Source of the DNA: Gracilibacillus orientalis
Lineage (GTDB): Bacteria; Bacillota; Bacilli; Bacillales; Amphibacillaceae
Assembly: GCF_900114645.1 (NCBI RefSeq)
Contig: NZ_FOTR01000008.1
Location: forward strand, 62,001-126,000
Length of the DNA stretch: 64,000 bases
Reading direction: 5' to 3'
The translations under genes and the position numbers were made by a program. Below the pieces are notes generated by a model. It searched no databases. It had not been told where the DNA came from and saw only the letters and a program-made list of their open reading frames with translations. Positions 56,255 through 64,000 of this stretch are shown one piece after another. How positions within the stretch are numbered: position 1 is the stretch's first letter; each line of letters starts with the position of its first letter.

Positions 56255-57034
56255 ATGAATGCATTAAGACAATTTGTTATGGATAAACGATTCAATTGGT
56301 TTATTACAGGTTTAATTATATTTAATGCGATATTAATTGGCCTTGAAACTTTCCCCAATATATATGAAGACTATCATCATTACTTTGTAGTGATTGATAT
56401 TATTATTCTCATCATTTTTGCATTAGAGGTTATTTTGAAAATAATGGTATTGAGAAAAAGTTTTTTCTCTAATCCTTGGAATATTTTTGACTTAGTTATT
56501 GTCCTTGGAAGCGTGATTTTATACAGTACCCCTTTTGTTAGTGTGTTACGTATCTTCCGTGTTTTAAGAGTCTTCCGTACGATTACCGTTATTCCGACAT
56601 TAAGACGAATTGTTGCGGCATTATTTATGGCTGTTCCTACCATAAGCAGTGTGTTATTAATTATGCTGATCATATTCTATGTATATGCCATTCTGGGAAC
56701 ATCTTTTTATGGTGATATTGCGCCCGAATATTTCGGTGATATCTTTTTAAGCTTTGTTACATTGTTCCAGATCTTCACTTTGGAATCTTGGGCTAGTGGA
56801 ATCTTTCGCCCGATTTTTGCAGAGGAACCATGGTCATGGCTGTACTTCCTATCGTTTATTGTGATCGCTACGTTTATCATGATTAATTTAATCGTGGGGG
56901 AAATCGTCAATAATGCACAAAAAATTACCGACGATATTGAAGAAGACACCGATGAAATCAAAGAAGATACAAATGAAATAAAAGAGTTAAGAAAAGAAAT
57001 CCGGGAAATCAAAGAAATGTTGCAAGATAAATAA
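56255..57034 (+). CDS. Single-domain voltage-gated sodium channel (NaChBac/BacNav family)
   Basis: 259 residues, six membrane helices. S4 carries arginines at positions 99, 102, 105 and 108 every third residue; the pore filter is TLESWAS at 175-181, identical to NaChBac, and S6 has MINLIVGEIVNNAQ. The C terminus (about 222-259) is a glutamate/lysine-rich coiled coil with two TDEIKEDT-like heptads, which would form the tetramer bundle. Such channels support sodium signalling, motility and pH balance in alkaliphilic and halophilic bacilli. RBS AAAGGAG upstream. Confidence 0.93.
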   Translation: MNALRQFVMDKRFNWFITGLIIFNAILIGLETFPNIYEDYHHYFVVIDIIILIIFALEVILKIMVLRKSFFSNPWNIFDLVIVLGSVILYSTPFVSVLRIFRVLRVFRTITVIPTLRRIVAALFMAVPTISSVLLIMLIIFYVYAILGTSFYGDIAPEYFGDIFLSFVTLFQIFTLESWASGIFRPIFAEEPWSWLYFLSFIVIATFIMINLIVGEIVNNAQKITDDIEEDTDEIKEDTNEIKELRKEIREIKEMLQDK

Positions 57035-57044
57035 TTACTAGAAA

Positions 57045-57200
57045 ATCTCAGGATCGCCCGCTTAAAACAAGAGCGACTGGACCGAAGCAACTGAGATAAA
57101 TGATCACGGTGAACTTGCGAACCAATGATGACTTTCACCCAAGGGCATAAGGGCGACTAGGCCTCTGGTTTCACCAGTCAGCAAGTCGCCTAGCTTTTGG
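57045..57200. repeat. Dispersed structured repeat (GCGACTAGGCCTC type)
   Basis: Contains ACTGGACCGAAGCAACTGAG, GGTGAACTTGCGAACC and ACTTTCACCCAAGGGCATAA, then GGGCGACTAGGCCTC and CAGCAAGTCGCC. The last two can pair (GGGCGACT/AGTCGCC). A degenerate partial copy is at 12853-12894. No coding sequence was found. Confidence 0.5.
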
Positions 57201-57484
57201 AGCTAGACATCTCCGTCTACTCCCTCTCCTTTAATAATAAAGAAATTGGGATTTTTTCGTTCAGCCTGTAGTTTCCTATGCCATGGTGTTTATGGACTAG
57301 CAATCACACAGACAACAAAAACATCGCCATATAATTCTACCCTTGCTTATCTGTGAGCTCTCCTTGTATACTGCCAACATACGAACGAGTATCTAAATCC
57401 AGTTCGTCTTCGATCATTAAATCTCCACTCATCACTTGATCTAACCATTTCTTGTGTTTTCTCATTCTCAATTCAACGGATTTG

Positions 57485-57637
57485 ATTTTTGTGACAAATC
57501 TCCACTCAATACGATTAGATTTGTCTGTTATATCAATTTTTGTGACAAATCTTTAGCCTTGCTCATGAGATTTGTCAGTTATATCTGTTTTTGTGACAAA
57601 TCTTTAGCCTTGCTCACTAGATTTGTCAGTTATATCA
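57485..57637. repeat. Three 51-bp tandem repeats, each an inverted repeat
   Basis: Copies begin at GTGACAAATC 57491, 57542 and 57593, exactly 51 bases apart. Each has TGACAAATCT and AGATTTGTC(A/T) separated by 14-16 bases, so each folds to a hairpin. Copies 2 and 3 are nearly identical. A related hairpin AACAAATCT...AGATTTGTTG lies at about 57738-57770. The rest of 57201-57823 shows no gene. Confidence 0.85.
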
Positions 57638-57823
57638 ATTTTAAACACATATTCCCTCATTCTTAATAGATTTATTGTTATCTGGGTAGCGATCGAGGCG
57701 ATCAAACCCGATATATACAAGGTCAGATAATCAACAAATCTTTTATCTGGTTACTTAGATTTGTTGTTTATCCGTTATCTGAATTATCTTTTCCACTAAA
57801 AAACATCACCACAATTGTTACTT

Positions 57824-58498
57824 TCACTTAATTTCCCAATCTATTGCTTGCTGACCGTTTTGTTCGAGAATTTGATTGGTTTCGGAAAATGGTTTGCTGC
57901 CGAAGAATCCTTTATATGCTGATAATGGACTGGGATGGGGAGATTTGAGCACATAATGTTTGGATAAATCAATCAATGCTTGTTTTTTCTGTGCTGCTGC
58001 TCCCCAGAGAATATATACGACAGGTGTTTCTTTTTGATTCAACGTCGTAATCACTTGATCAGTAAATTGCTCCCATCCCATACCACGATGAGAATGCGCT
58101 TGCCCCTGTCTAACCGTCAATACATTGTTAAGCAATAACACTCCTTGTTCTGCCCATTGCACAAGGTAACCGTGATCAGGAATCGGACAACCAATATCTG
58201 CATGTAATTCCTTATATATATTTTTTAATGAAGGTGGAATAACAACCTCCGGCTTAACCGAAAAACTTAAACCATGTGCCTGATTCGGACCATGATAAGG
58301 ATCCTGGCCAAGAATCACCACTTTCACTTGATGAAAAGGTGTGTAGTGTAACGCATTATAAATATCGTACATAGTAGGATATATCGTGTAGTTCTGATAC
58401 TCGGTTTTCAGAAATTCACGCAATTGTAAATAATAATCCTGTTGGAATTCTGTTTCTAATTTCTCTGCCCAATCATTTTTTAATATATTTGTAGTCAT
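57824..58498 (-). CDS. ung: Uracil-DNA glycosylase
   Basis: 224 residues from the ATG at 58498, whose ribosome binding site AAAGG lies in the end of rbsK. Family 1 motifs: [18 protein letters not shown] (catalytic Asp, water-activating) and the uracil-binding/minor groove loop [14 protein letters not shown] (His). Removes uracil from DNA in base-excision repair. Coupled to the ribokinase gene with 5 bases between stop and start; the association with nucleoside salvage appears coincidental but conserved orientation suggests cotranscription. Confidence 0.95.
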   Translation of the reverse strand: MTTNILKNDWAEKLETEFQQDYYLQLREFLKTEYQNYTIYPTMYDIYNALHYTPFHQVKVVILGQDPYHGPNQAHGLSFSVKPEVVIPPSLKNIYKELHADIGCPIPDHGYLVQWAEQGVLLLNNVLTVRQGQAHSHRGMGWEQFTDQVITTLNQKETPVVYILWGAAAQKKQALIDLSKHYVLKSPHPSPLSAYKGFFGSKPFSETNQILEQNGQQAIDWEIK

Positions 58499-58503
58499 CA
58501 CAA

Positions 58504-59373
58504 TCAACCTTTTTCAAAAAATTGTTCTACTTGTTCTCTAGTAGGCATTCCACCCTGTGCACCTATCTTACCGACGGATAACGCTGCCGCTGCGTTCGCA
58601 AAAGTAACTGCTTCCGTTACGGATTGTCCTTCTGCTAATGCCACTGCCAATGCTCCATTAAATGTATCGCCTGCACCTGTTGTATCCACAACATCTACAG
58701 CGTAACCACCTACTTCTTGCTCTTTACCAGCTTCGATAAGCGATACGCCTTGCTTGCCTTTGGTCGTAATTAATTTCTCATTTCGCTGTTTAGTAAATAG
58801 TTGTTGCCGCTCAGTTTCATTCGGTGTAATGTATGTAGCTTTTTCCCATATCGTCTTATCCAATTCCATAGCTGGTGCAGGATTAACGATAACGGGAATT
58901 TCATGTTTATGACATAATTCGATACTGTATTCAATTGTTTCTTTCGGAATTTCAAATTGAAGTAAGACATAATCACTCTCAAGAATGGCAGCTTTCGTCT
59001 GTTCTATATAATCTGTTGTCACATTACCATTAGCGCCGGCGATAATAATGATTCGATTATCTTGTTCCGATAAAATAATATTGGCCAAACCGGATGGTGT
59101 GTTAGGTACACGATCTATATTATCTACTTGAATGGTTTCCTTACGTAGGTGATCCATTAATACATCACCAAATTGATCGTCACCGACGCGACCAACCATC
59201 GTCACTTCTGCTCCAAGTCGAGCTGCCGCTACTGCCTGGTTCGCACCTTTTCCACCAGGAACCGTTTGAAAATTCATTCCTCTCACTGTTTCCCCTTGGA
59301 CAGGTACAACATCTGTTTCCGTGACTAAGTCCATATTAATACTGCCAATCACCGTTATTTTTGGTTGATGCAT
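58504..59373 (-). CDS. rbsK: Ribokinase
   Basis: 289 residues from the ATG at 59373 (GGAGGACAAAGG upstream); a longer frame to 59460 overlaps the nucleoside hydrolase. PfkB motifs: [25 protein letters not shown], and [15 protein letters not shown] with the catalytic Asp. It phosphorylates ribose to ribose 5-phosphate. The nucleoside hydrolase just upstream would supply the ribose. Confidence 0.93.
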   Translation of the reverse strand: MHQPKITVIGSINMDLVTETDVVPVQGETVRGMNFQTVPGGKGANQAVAAARLGAEVTMVGRVGDDQFGDVLMDHLRKETIQVDNIDRVPNTPSGLANIILSEQDNRIIIIAGANGNVTTDYIEQTKAAILESDYVLLQFEIPKETIEYSIELCHKHEIPVIVNPAPAMELDKTIWEKATYITPNETERQQLFTKQRNEKLITTKGKQGVSLIEAGKEQEVGGYAVDVVDTTGAGDTFNGALAVALAEGQSVTEAVTFANAAAALSVGKIGAQGGMPTREQVEQFFEKG

Positions 59374-59389
59374 TCCTTTGTCCTCCTCT

Positions 59390-60322
59390 TTAGTCAGAGT
59401 AAGATTCCATCGCTTTTTTGAATAATCTCCAAAATTTCCCCTGATCAAGTCCTGTAGCAAAATAAGTATTCGGTTCTCTACCAGTTACACCTAATCGGTC
59501 GACAGCCGTCATCCCATATGTGTGCTCTCCTTTGGTCTCAATTGCAACATGAACGTGTTCAAATTCAAAAATGGTTGGATCAAGGAGATGCGCGACCGTA
59601 CAAGCATCATGAATCGGACCACCTGGAAAGTCAAAATGGTCTTTATACGCTTGCATAAAAAAGACTAATAACTCTGCCACAAACTCACTAACAGGATTGT
59701 TGATTTCTCTTAAATGTCCTACTGTTTCCTTTGTAGCTAATACCTGATGTGTCACGTCCAGGCCAAACATCCGAATCAGAATACCACTCTCAAAAACGAC
59801 TTTCGCCGCTTCTGCATCAACATAAATATTAAATTCTGCTGCCGGTGTCCAATTACCAAAGGTACCGCCACCCATTAAGACAATTTCGTTTATATTTTTC
59901 TTAATAGAAGGATCTTTTACTAAAGCCATCGCAATATTAGTTAATGGGCCTGTAGGAACTAGTGTAATCGGCTCTGCTGAATTATGTAATTGTTCAATGA
60001 TAAAATCAATCGCATGCTGGCTTGTCGCTGCTTTTTTTGGAGTCAATGGCAGATTTGGTCCGTCTAAACCTGTTTCTCCATGAATTTCTTCTGCTATTTC
60101 CGATTTTTTCACCATCGGTCTTGTTGCTCCTTGCGCTACCGGGACATCATCTAGACCGATAATATCACAAATCTTCAATGCATTTAAGGTATTCTTTTCT
60201 ACTTCTACATTTCCCGAGACAGTTGTAATACCGACAATATCTAACGGACTAATCTTAGATGCTGCCAGTATAATGGCAATCGCATCATCATGCCCCGGAT
60301 CACAATCCAGAATTACTTTCAT
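59390..60322 (-). CDS. Inosine-uridine preferring nucleoside hydrolase
   Basis: 310 residues, IUNH family. Calcium-binding motif DCDPGHDDA at residues 6-14, VTTVSGNV, and the late Asp of FPGGPIHDAC. Hydrolyses ribonucleosides to base and ribose. First gene of the three-gene set with rbsK and ung, so the released ribose can be phosphorylated. The pbuG and guaA genes elsewhere in the window handle purine bases. Confidence 0.93.
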   Translation of the reverse strand: MKVILDCDPGHDDAIAIILAASKISPLDIVGITTVSGNVEVEKNTLNALKICDIIGLDDVPVAQGATRPMVKKSEIAEEIHGETGLDGPNLPLTPKKAATSQHAIDFIIEQLHNSAEPITLVPTGPLTNIAMALVKDPSIKKNINEIVLMGGGTFGNWTPAAEFNIYVDAEAAKVVFESGILIRMFGLDVTHQVLATKETVGHLREINNPVSEFVAELLVFFMQAYKDHFDFPGGPIHDACTVAHLLDPTIFEFEHVHVAIETKGEHTYGMTAVDRLGVTGREPNTYFATGLDQGKFWRLFKKAMESYSD

Positions 60323-60351
60323 TTACATCACTCCTTCTTCTATATTATACA

Positions 60352-60385
60352 AAAAAACTGCGAAGCATCTACTCCACAGTTTAAC
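60352..60385 (-). terminator. Terminator-like hairpin after the HxlR gene
   Basis: Minus-strand ACTG...AAGCATCTACT...CAGT stem ending in TTTTTTTG. Short stem, so moderate support. Confidence 0.5.
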
Positions 60386-60407
60386 TTCCGTTTATCCCGG
60401 GTATGAA

Positions 60408-60746
60408 TTATACAAATGATTGTTTTTCTATTTCCATCCAGCCGTCTGCCCATTCTTGGATGCTTTCTAATACTGGTTTTAGAGCCATCCCTTTTTCTGT
60501 CAGGTCATATTCAATTCTGACCGGTGTTTCATCATAGACATGGCGTTTAACGATACCTTGTTTTTCCAAATCCTTTAACCTTTCTGATAAAACACGTCCA
60601 CTAATACCGATTGTTGCTTCAATGGTAGAAAAACGCTGTGCACCTTCTAATAATTGAAAAATGATCAACCCAGTCCAGCGTTTATTTATTATATTTAATG
60701 CCGATTCAAACTTCGGACAAATCGTTTGGTCTGCCATAGTTCTCAC
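60408..60746 (-). CDS. HxlR-family transcriptional regulator
   Basis: 112 residues, winged helix with Cys near the N terminus (DQTICPKFESALNIINKRWTGLIIFQLL), ALNIINKRWT and SGRVLSERLKDLEKQGIVKR typical of HxlR/YodB. Many relatives sense electrophiles or redox state through this N-terminal Cys. Divergent from the YceI gene, whose promoter overlaps the intergenic palindromic sequence; control of yceI is likely. Confidence 0.9.
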   Translation of the reverse strand: MRTMADQTICPKFESALNIINKRWTGLIIFQLLEGAQRFSTIEATIGISGRVLSERLKDLEKQGIVKRHVYDETPVRIEYDLTEKGMALKPVLESIQEWADGWMEIEKQSFV

Positions 60747-60800
60747 CTCTTTATATATAGTATAGCAAATTTTTTTACAGAAATAAAATAATTAAATTAC

Positions 60801-60829
60801 TTGACGTAACCAATTAATGTTTGTATACT
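60801..60829 (+). promoter_or_regulatory. Promoter of the YceI gene
   Basis: TTGACG, 17 bases, TATACT. Repeated GTAAC/GTTAC elements (TTGACGTAACC, AGTTACATAAAGTAAG) around it could be the HxlR operator. Confidence 0.7.
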
Positions 60830-60874
60830 TAGTTACATAAAGTAAGTTAATTTTATTAGGGAGGAATTTTAAAA

Positions 60875-61405
60875 ATGGCTAAAGTAACTTTAGACAAAGT
60901 ACACAGTGCATTAAACTTTGAAGTAAAACATATGATGGTTTCTAAAGCAAAAGGGGAATTCCAAAATTTTGATATTGATTTCAATGGTGACTTTGACAAT
61001 ATTGAAAATGCTAGTGTAAAAGTAACGATTGATGTAGCATCTATCGAAACGAATAATGATGACCGTAATGGACACTTGAAATCAGAGGATTTCTTCAATG
61101 TTGAAGAATATCCAAACATTACGTTTGTAAGTAAAAAAATCACAAAAGTAAGTGATTCTGAATTTAAATTAACCGGTGATGTAACGATCAAAGGTGTAAC
61201 AAATGAAGAAACATTTACAGTAGAATACAATGGAAAAGCAAAAGACCCTATGCAAGGCAATACAATTGCTGGTGCGGACATAACAGGCAAATTAAACCGT
61301 GAAGATTATGCTTTAACTTGGAATGCTCCACTTGAAACTGGTGGCGTATTAATCGGTAAAGAAGTTAAATTCACTGGTGGATTAGAATTTGTTGTAGAAG
61401 AATAA
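60875..61405 (+). CDS. YceI-family lipid-binding-like protein
   Basis: 176 residues with KVTLDKVHSALNFEVKHMMVSKAKGEF at the N terminus, DRNGHLKSEDFFNVEEYPNITF and a closing GVLIGKEVKFTGGLEFV, all YceI signatures; the fold is a lipocalin-like barrel that binds polyisoprenoids. There is no signal peptide, so it is cytoplasmic, like other Bacillus YceI proteins. RBS AGGGAGGA upstream. Confidence 0.93.
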   Translation: MAKVTLDKVHSALNFEVKHMMVSKAKGEFQNFDIDFNGDFDNIENASVKVTIDVASIETNNDDRNGHLKSEDFFNVEEYPNITFVSKKITKVSDSEFKLTGDVTIKGVTNEETFTVEYNGKAKDPMQGNTIAGADITGKLNREDYALTWNAPLETGGVLIGKEVKFTGGLEFVVEE

Positions 61406-61415
61406 AATCATTTCA

Positions 61416-61449
61416 AAAAAACCAACGTGTCTTTACACGTTGGTTTTTT
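61416..61449. terminator. Bidirectional terminator between yceI and MFS gene
   Basis: AACCAACGTGT-CTTT-ACACGTTGGTT, perfect stem with A and T runs at both ends, between convergent genes. Confidence 0.9.
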
Positions 61450-62695
61450 AACTTTTTCCAGGCTTGTTAGCTAATAATGCTGCAATTACCCCTACAAAAG
61501 GAAATACTAGAGAGATTAGTAATACAGGTGTATAACTATGGAAAATATCATATCCTACACCAAATGGTAATGGGCCAAATGCGGAGGCAGCAACCATCAC
61601 TGTTGCTCCAACTCCATTAATGCTTCCGATATGTTTCCTACCAAAATAATCTGGCCAAATCACATTTGTTGCAATTCGCCCAAATCCATTCGCAATCCCC
61701 CAAAGGATTCCGATTGTAATTGCGATAAAAGTATTAGCTAAAAGGATTAATAACACTAGGATAATGAGCTCTAGGATAAAAATAATGACAAATAAATAAT
61801 TGGTTTTTATTTTTTCGGTAATAAAACCAGATACTAGCGACATAGGTATACCAACCACCGCCATTAAACTCAATACAGTCGCAGCAATTTCTGATCGTAA
61901 TTCATGAAAGGTGAAAATTGAAATAATATGAAAGGTAACCCCAGTATTAACAAGAGCTGGAATGCCAATACAAATGAGGATCATCCAAAATGCCCGTGTT
62001 TTATTTGCTTCCCTTAGCTTCCAATTAATTTCCGATACTGGTTTTTGGTTAACTGTACTATTATTATCTTTTTTCTTTTCAAAACCATCTGGGACAAGAC
62101 CAACATCTTCTGGACGATTCCTAACACCGAATAAAGCCATTGGAACAAACACTATCAGGAGGATGATTCCCCAGAAACGCCACGCAAATTGCCAATCCCA
62201 AGTCTGGATTAACCATGTGTTCATAATAGGAAAAAGCATTGCACTGGCAAAACTGCCAAGTGAAACTAAACTAACTGCTCGCCCTCTTTTTTCAATAAAC
62301 CATTGAGCAACAAGTGTGTTTGGAATTAATGTCATACTTCCTTGCCCTAGAAGCCTAATCAAGAAAAAACCGATTACAAACATCCACATCGTTGAAACAA
62401 CACTATTAAAAAAACAGGCTAAACTAAACAGTAAACCTACAGTTACCATCATTGTACGCTGACCGAAACGATCGATAAACCTTCCGACAATCATCATCAC
62501 GAATCCTGCAATTAAAGTCGCAACCGAATATAATCCGGATACTTCTGAACGAGACCAGCCGAATGCATCAATATACTCGTCGACAAAAATGGAATTTGAA
62601 TACGTCTGACCAGGACCGGAAAAAAAGACACCGAAAGCAGCAATTACAACGATTACCCAGCCATAATAAAATTTTTCAAAAATTTGTTTTGTCAT
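61448..62695 (-). CDS. MFS transporter (OFA/monocarboxylate-like)
   Basis: 415 residues, 12 membrane segments (FYYGWVIVVIAAFGVFFSGPGQTYSNSIFVDEYI), with the intracellular loop GRFIDRFGQR in the first half. The GWVIV...GPGQ(T/S) N terminus is typical of OFA-type carboxylate transporters. Substrate unknown. A LacI-type operator TGTAAATGCTTTCA is 32-45 bases upstream. Confidence 0.88.
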   Translation of the reverse strand: MTKQIFEKFYYGWVIVVIAAFGVFFSGPGQTYSNSIFVDEYIDAFGWSRSEVSGLYSVATLIAGFVMMIVGRFIDRFGQRTMMVTVGLLFSLACFFNSVVSTMWMFVIGFFLIRLLGQGSMTLIPNTLVAQWFIEKRGRAVSLVSLGSFASAMLFPIMNTWLIQTWDWQFAWRFWGIILLIVFVPMALFGVRNRPEDVGLVPDGFEKKKDNNSTVNQKPVSEINWKLREANKTRAFWMILICIGIPALVNTGVTFHIISIFTFHELRSEIAATVLSLMAVVGIPMSLVSGFITEKIKTNYLFVIIFILELIILVLLILLANTFIAITIGILWGIANGFGRIATNVIWPDYFGRKHIGSINGVGATVMVAASAFGPLPFGVGYDIFHSYTPVLLISLVFPFVGVIAALLANKPGKS

Positions 62696-62726
62696 GTTGC
62701 ATCACCTATGCCATTATATCTAAAAT

Positions 62727-62740
62727 TGAAAGCATTTACA
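62727..62740. promoter_or_regulatory. LacI-type operator upstream of the MFS gene
   Basis: TGTAAATGCTTTCA on the minus strand, half-sites TGTAAA and CTTTCA, of the LacI/CcpA pattern TGNAAN-NNTTNCA. It overlaps the stop codon of the LacI-family gene. Confidence 0.6.
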
Positions 62741-63692
62741 CTGTATTTCTCTCAATCAATGTAACGGAAAGTTTTTCATGAGGTTCGTTTACTATTCCTA
62801 ACACATGCAAGAATAATCTTTCTCCCATTGTCACGATTGGGATTTCAAATGTGGTGATGCCCATCATTTTCGTCATCGGTTGATTATCAAAGCCAACCAG
62901 CGCAATATCACCTGGTATATCAATATTGGCATTTTGACAAGCAGTAAAAATGCCGGCAGCCACCACGTCACTGGTCACTAGTAATGCATCTGGTTTATGT
63001 GTTGATTGTGTGATTTGATCGATAATTTTTTGTCCATCTTCGAAATAGTAATTTTCCGTAAAAACGAATTCATGTTGTGGATGCTGCTTGAGGAAGTCTT
63101 GATAAGCTCGATGTCGAAAATAACTATTGGAACCTGATTCACGGCCTATACAATAACCTAATTGCCGATATCCCTTTTGGTAAAGATAGGTTAAAGCATC
63201 GGTAAAACTTTGATAATGGTCGACATATACAGATTCTACCTGTTGATTAGCCTCTGCATTTTCACAAACGACGATGGTTCCGTATGATTGGTATGGCTCA
63301 ATCTCTGTTAAGTCCATGATATGTGAACATATAATAAGACCGTCTATTTGTTTATGTTTTAGCATATCTAACGCTTCTTGTTCGCGAGATTTTTCATAAT
63401 TGGTTTGTATTAAAACAAAATGGTAGTGATTTTCGACCGCTTGCTTTGCTATTCCTTCGATCAGTAATCCGAAAAAAGGATGTTTTGCAAAAGGAACCAC
63501 CACACCAATTAAATGTGCTCTTCCCTGACTCAGACTTACTGCCGTACGATTAACCTGATAATCTACTTCTTCCATCACTTGTAATACGGCTTTTCTTTTT
63601 TTCTCGCTTACGTAAGGGTGTTCGTTAATCACCCGGGATACAGTCGTTACGGATACCCCGGCCATTTTTGCAATATCACGAATGTTTGCCAT
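62736..63692 (-). CDS. LacI-family transcriptional regulator
   Basis: 318 residues from the ATG at 63692 (AGGTGAGA upstream). N-terminal HTH IRDIAKMAGVSVTTVSRVINEHPYVS, then the periplasmic-binding-like domain (IGVVVPFAKHPFFGLLIEGI, LVGFDNQPMTKMM). Probably controls the MFS transporter downstream, 40 bases away, via the LacI-type operator; its ligand is unknown. Confidence 0.92.
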   Translation of the reverse strand: MANIRDIAKMAGVSVTTVSRVINEHPYVSEKKRKAVLQVMEEVDYQVNRTAVSLSQGRAHLIGVVVPFAKHPFFGLLIEGIAKQAVENHYHFVLIQTNYEKSREQEALDMLKHKQIDGLIICSHIMDLTEIEPYQSYGTIVVCENAEANQQVESVYVDHYQSFTDALTYLYQKGYRQLGYCIGRESGSNSYFRHRAYQDFLKQHPQHEFVFTENYYFEDGQKIIDQITQSTHKPDALLVTSDVVAAGIFTACQNANIDIPGDIALVGFDNQPMTKMMGITTFEIPIVTMGERLFLHVLGIVNEPHEKLSVTLIERNTV

Positions 63693-63856
63693 ATATCTCA
63701 CCTTTTTTCAAAAAAACTTGGTTTATCGTTAAGTACTGGCGAAAGCCTTCATTTTACTTATACTTTGTAGATTCAAAATTTTCACTACATCGAATTACTA
63801 CCCTGCTAAAATTTTATATGCTAACGCACAAAAAAGTTCTTGATCTGAAACGCGTT

Positions 63857-63896
63857 CCATCATCTAAGCTACTGAGTAAGGAGGTTTAGATGATGG
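63857..63896 (+). promoter_or_regulatory. Hairpin that encloses the start codon of the last gene
   Basis: CCATCATCTAA (63857-63867) pairs perfectly with TTAGATGATGG (63886-63896), 11 bp, hiding both ATG codons in the stem with AAGGAGG in the 18-base loop. Confidence 0.6.
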
Positions 63897-64000
63897 ATAT
63901 TTTATTTGGTATGTTTGTCTGGTTGTTCATGTGCAGTAGTATTCTTATTTTAGCATCATTAGCAAGTCGGTTAGAAGGAGAACAGGAAAAGTATAAATCA
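63890..64000 (+). CDS. Small membrane protein, partial at the window edge
   Basis: After AAGGAGG, an ATG at 63890 (or 63893) opens a frame to the window end: MMDILFGMFVWLFMCSSILI then LASLASRLEGEQEKYKS. One membrane helix and a polar stretch; not recognised. The start codons lie in the hairpin described above. Confidence 0.55.
   Translation, partial: MMDILFGMFVWLFMCSSILILASLASRLEGEQEKYKS

Noticed and set aside
57485-57637. Possible CRISPR array
   Set aside because: The repeats are directly adjacent with nearly identical sequence and no variable spacers, and no cas genes are present.
57454-57666. 70-codon frame with repeated FCDKSLALL
   Set aside because: It is a translation of the 51-bp tandem repeats (51 is divisible by 3, so repeats stay in frame); no start signal.

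Overview
The window is a low-GC Firmicute chromosome segment, most likely from a salt-tolerant member of the Bacillaceae (Gracilibacillus/Oceanobacillus-like). The gene order matches the Bacillus subtilis block yeaC-yeaD-yebA-guaA-pbuG-yebE-yebG-purE-K-B-C-S-Q-L, read right to left here. The organism is inferred from gene order, protein families, two KtrB potassium subunits and a NaChBac-like sodium channel; no rRNA or tRNA gene is present to fix the species.

Layout. 1-4878 is the front of the purine operon (minus strand, purE to partial purL). Its leader (4879-5735) carries paired PurBoxes, a guanine-type riboswitch with terminator and, between terminator and purE, a MITE-like element built from two large stem-loops. 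5805-7900 holds a secreted protein, yebG/yebE and an Hsp20 protein. 8017-12673 is a two-component system with an ABC exporter and a lipase-like hydrolase. 12972-27473 is a pentose/xyloside catabolic locus: an eight-gene minus-strand operon (sugar ABC importer, GH43 xylosidase, ThuA, two Gfo/Idh/MocA dehydrogenases, a sugar isomerase), a divergent D-xylonate dehydratase, and a FAH-type dehydratase plus semialdehyde dehydrogenase with an IclR regulator. Together these give the lower Weimberg pathway from D-xylonate to 2-oxoglutarate. A shared 19-bp palindrome at all promoters, with cre sites, suggests one IclR regulon under CcpA control. 28097-28600 is a likely spore-appendage (Ena/DUF3992-type) gene. 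28899-30200 is pbuG with its own riboswitch and PurBoxes.

30528-46240 is a zinc-starvation island inserted between pbuG and guaA, which are neighbours in B. subtilis. It contains AdcABC (AdcA with a ZinT domain), three COG0523/CobW GTPases, a divergent FeoB-like transporter, two FAD/NAD(P) oxidoreductases, a zinc-independent dCTP deaminase, cysteine-free ribosomal protein S14, a Zur/Fur-family repressor, a SufU-like protein and a metallo-beta-lactamase-fold hydrolase. Seven Zur-box-like palindromes punctuate it. One rpsN copy with its double-Zur-box promoter has been duplicated and the copy has decayed. An IS3-type transposase remnant lies at one edge and an 18-bp copy of the guaA 3' end at the other.

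46362-52684 is guaA (third guanine riboswitch) and the MoxR/DUF58/transglutaminase set. 53252-57034 holds two KtrB paralogues and the sodium channel. 57035-57823 is a repeat region with three 51-bp tandem hairpins. 57824-60322 is nucleoside hydrolase-ribokinase-ung. 60408-61405 is a divergent HxlR regulator and YceI protein. 61448-63692 is an MFS transporter with a LacI regulator. The window ends in a partial small membrane protein whose start codon lies in a hairpin.
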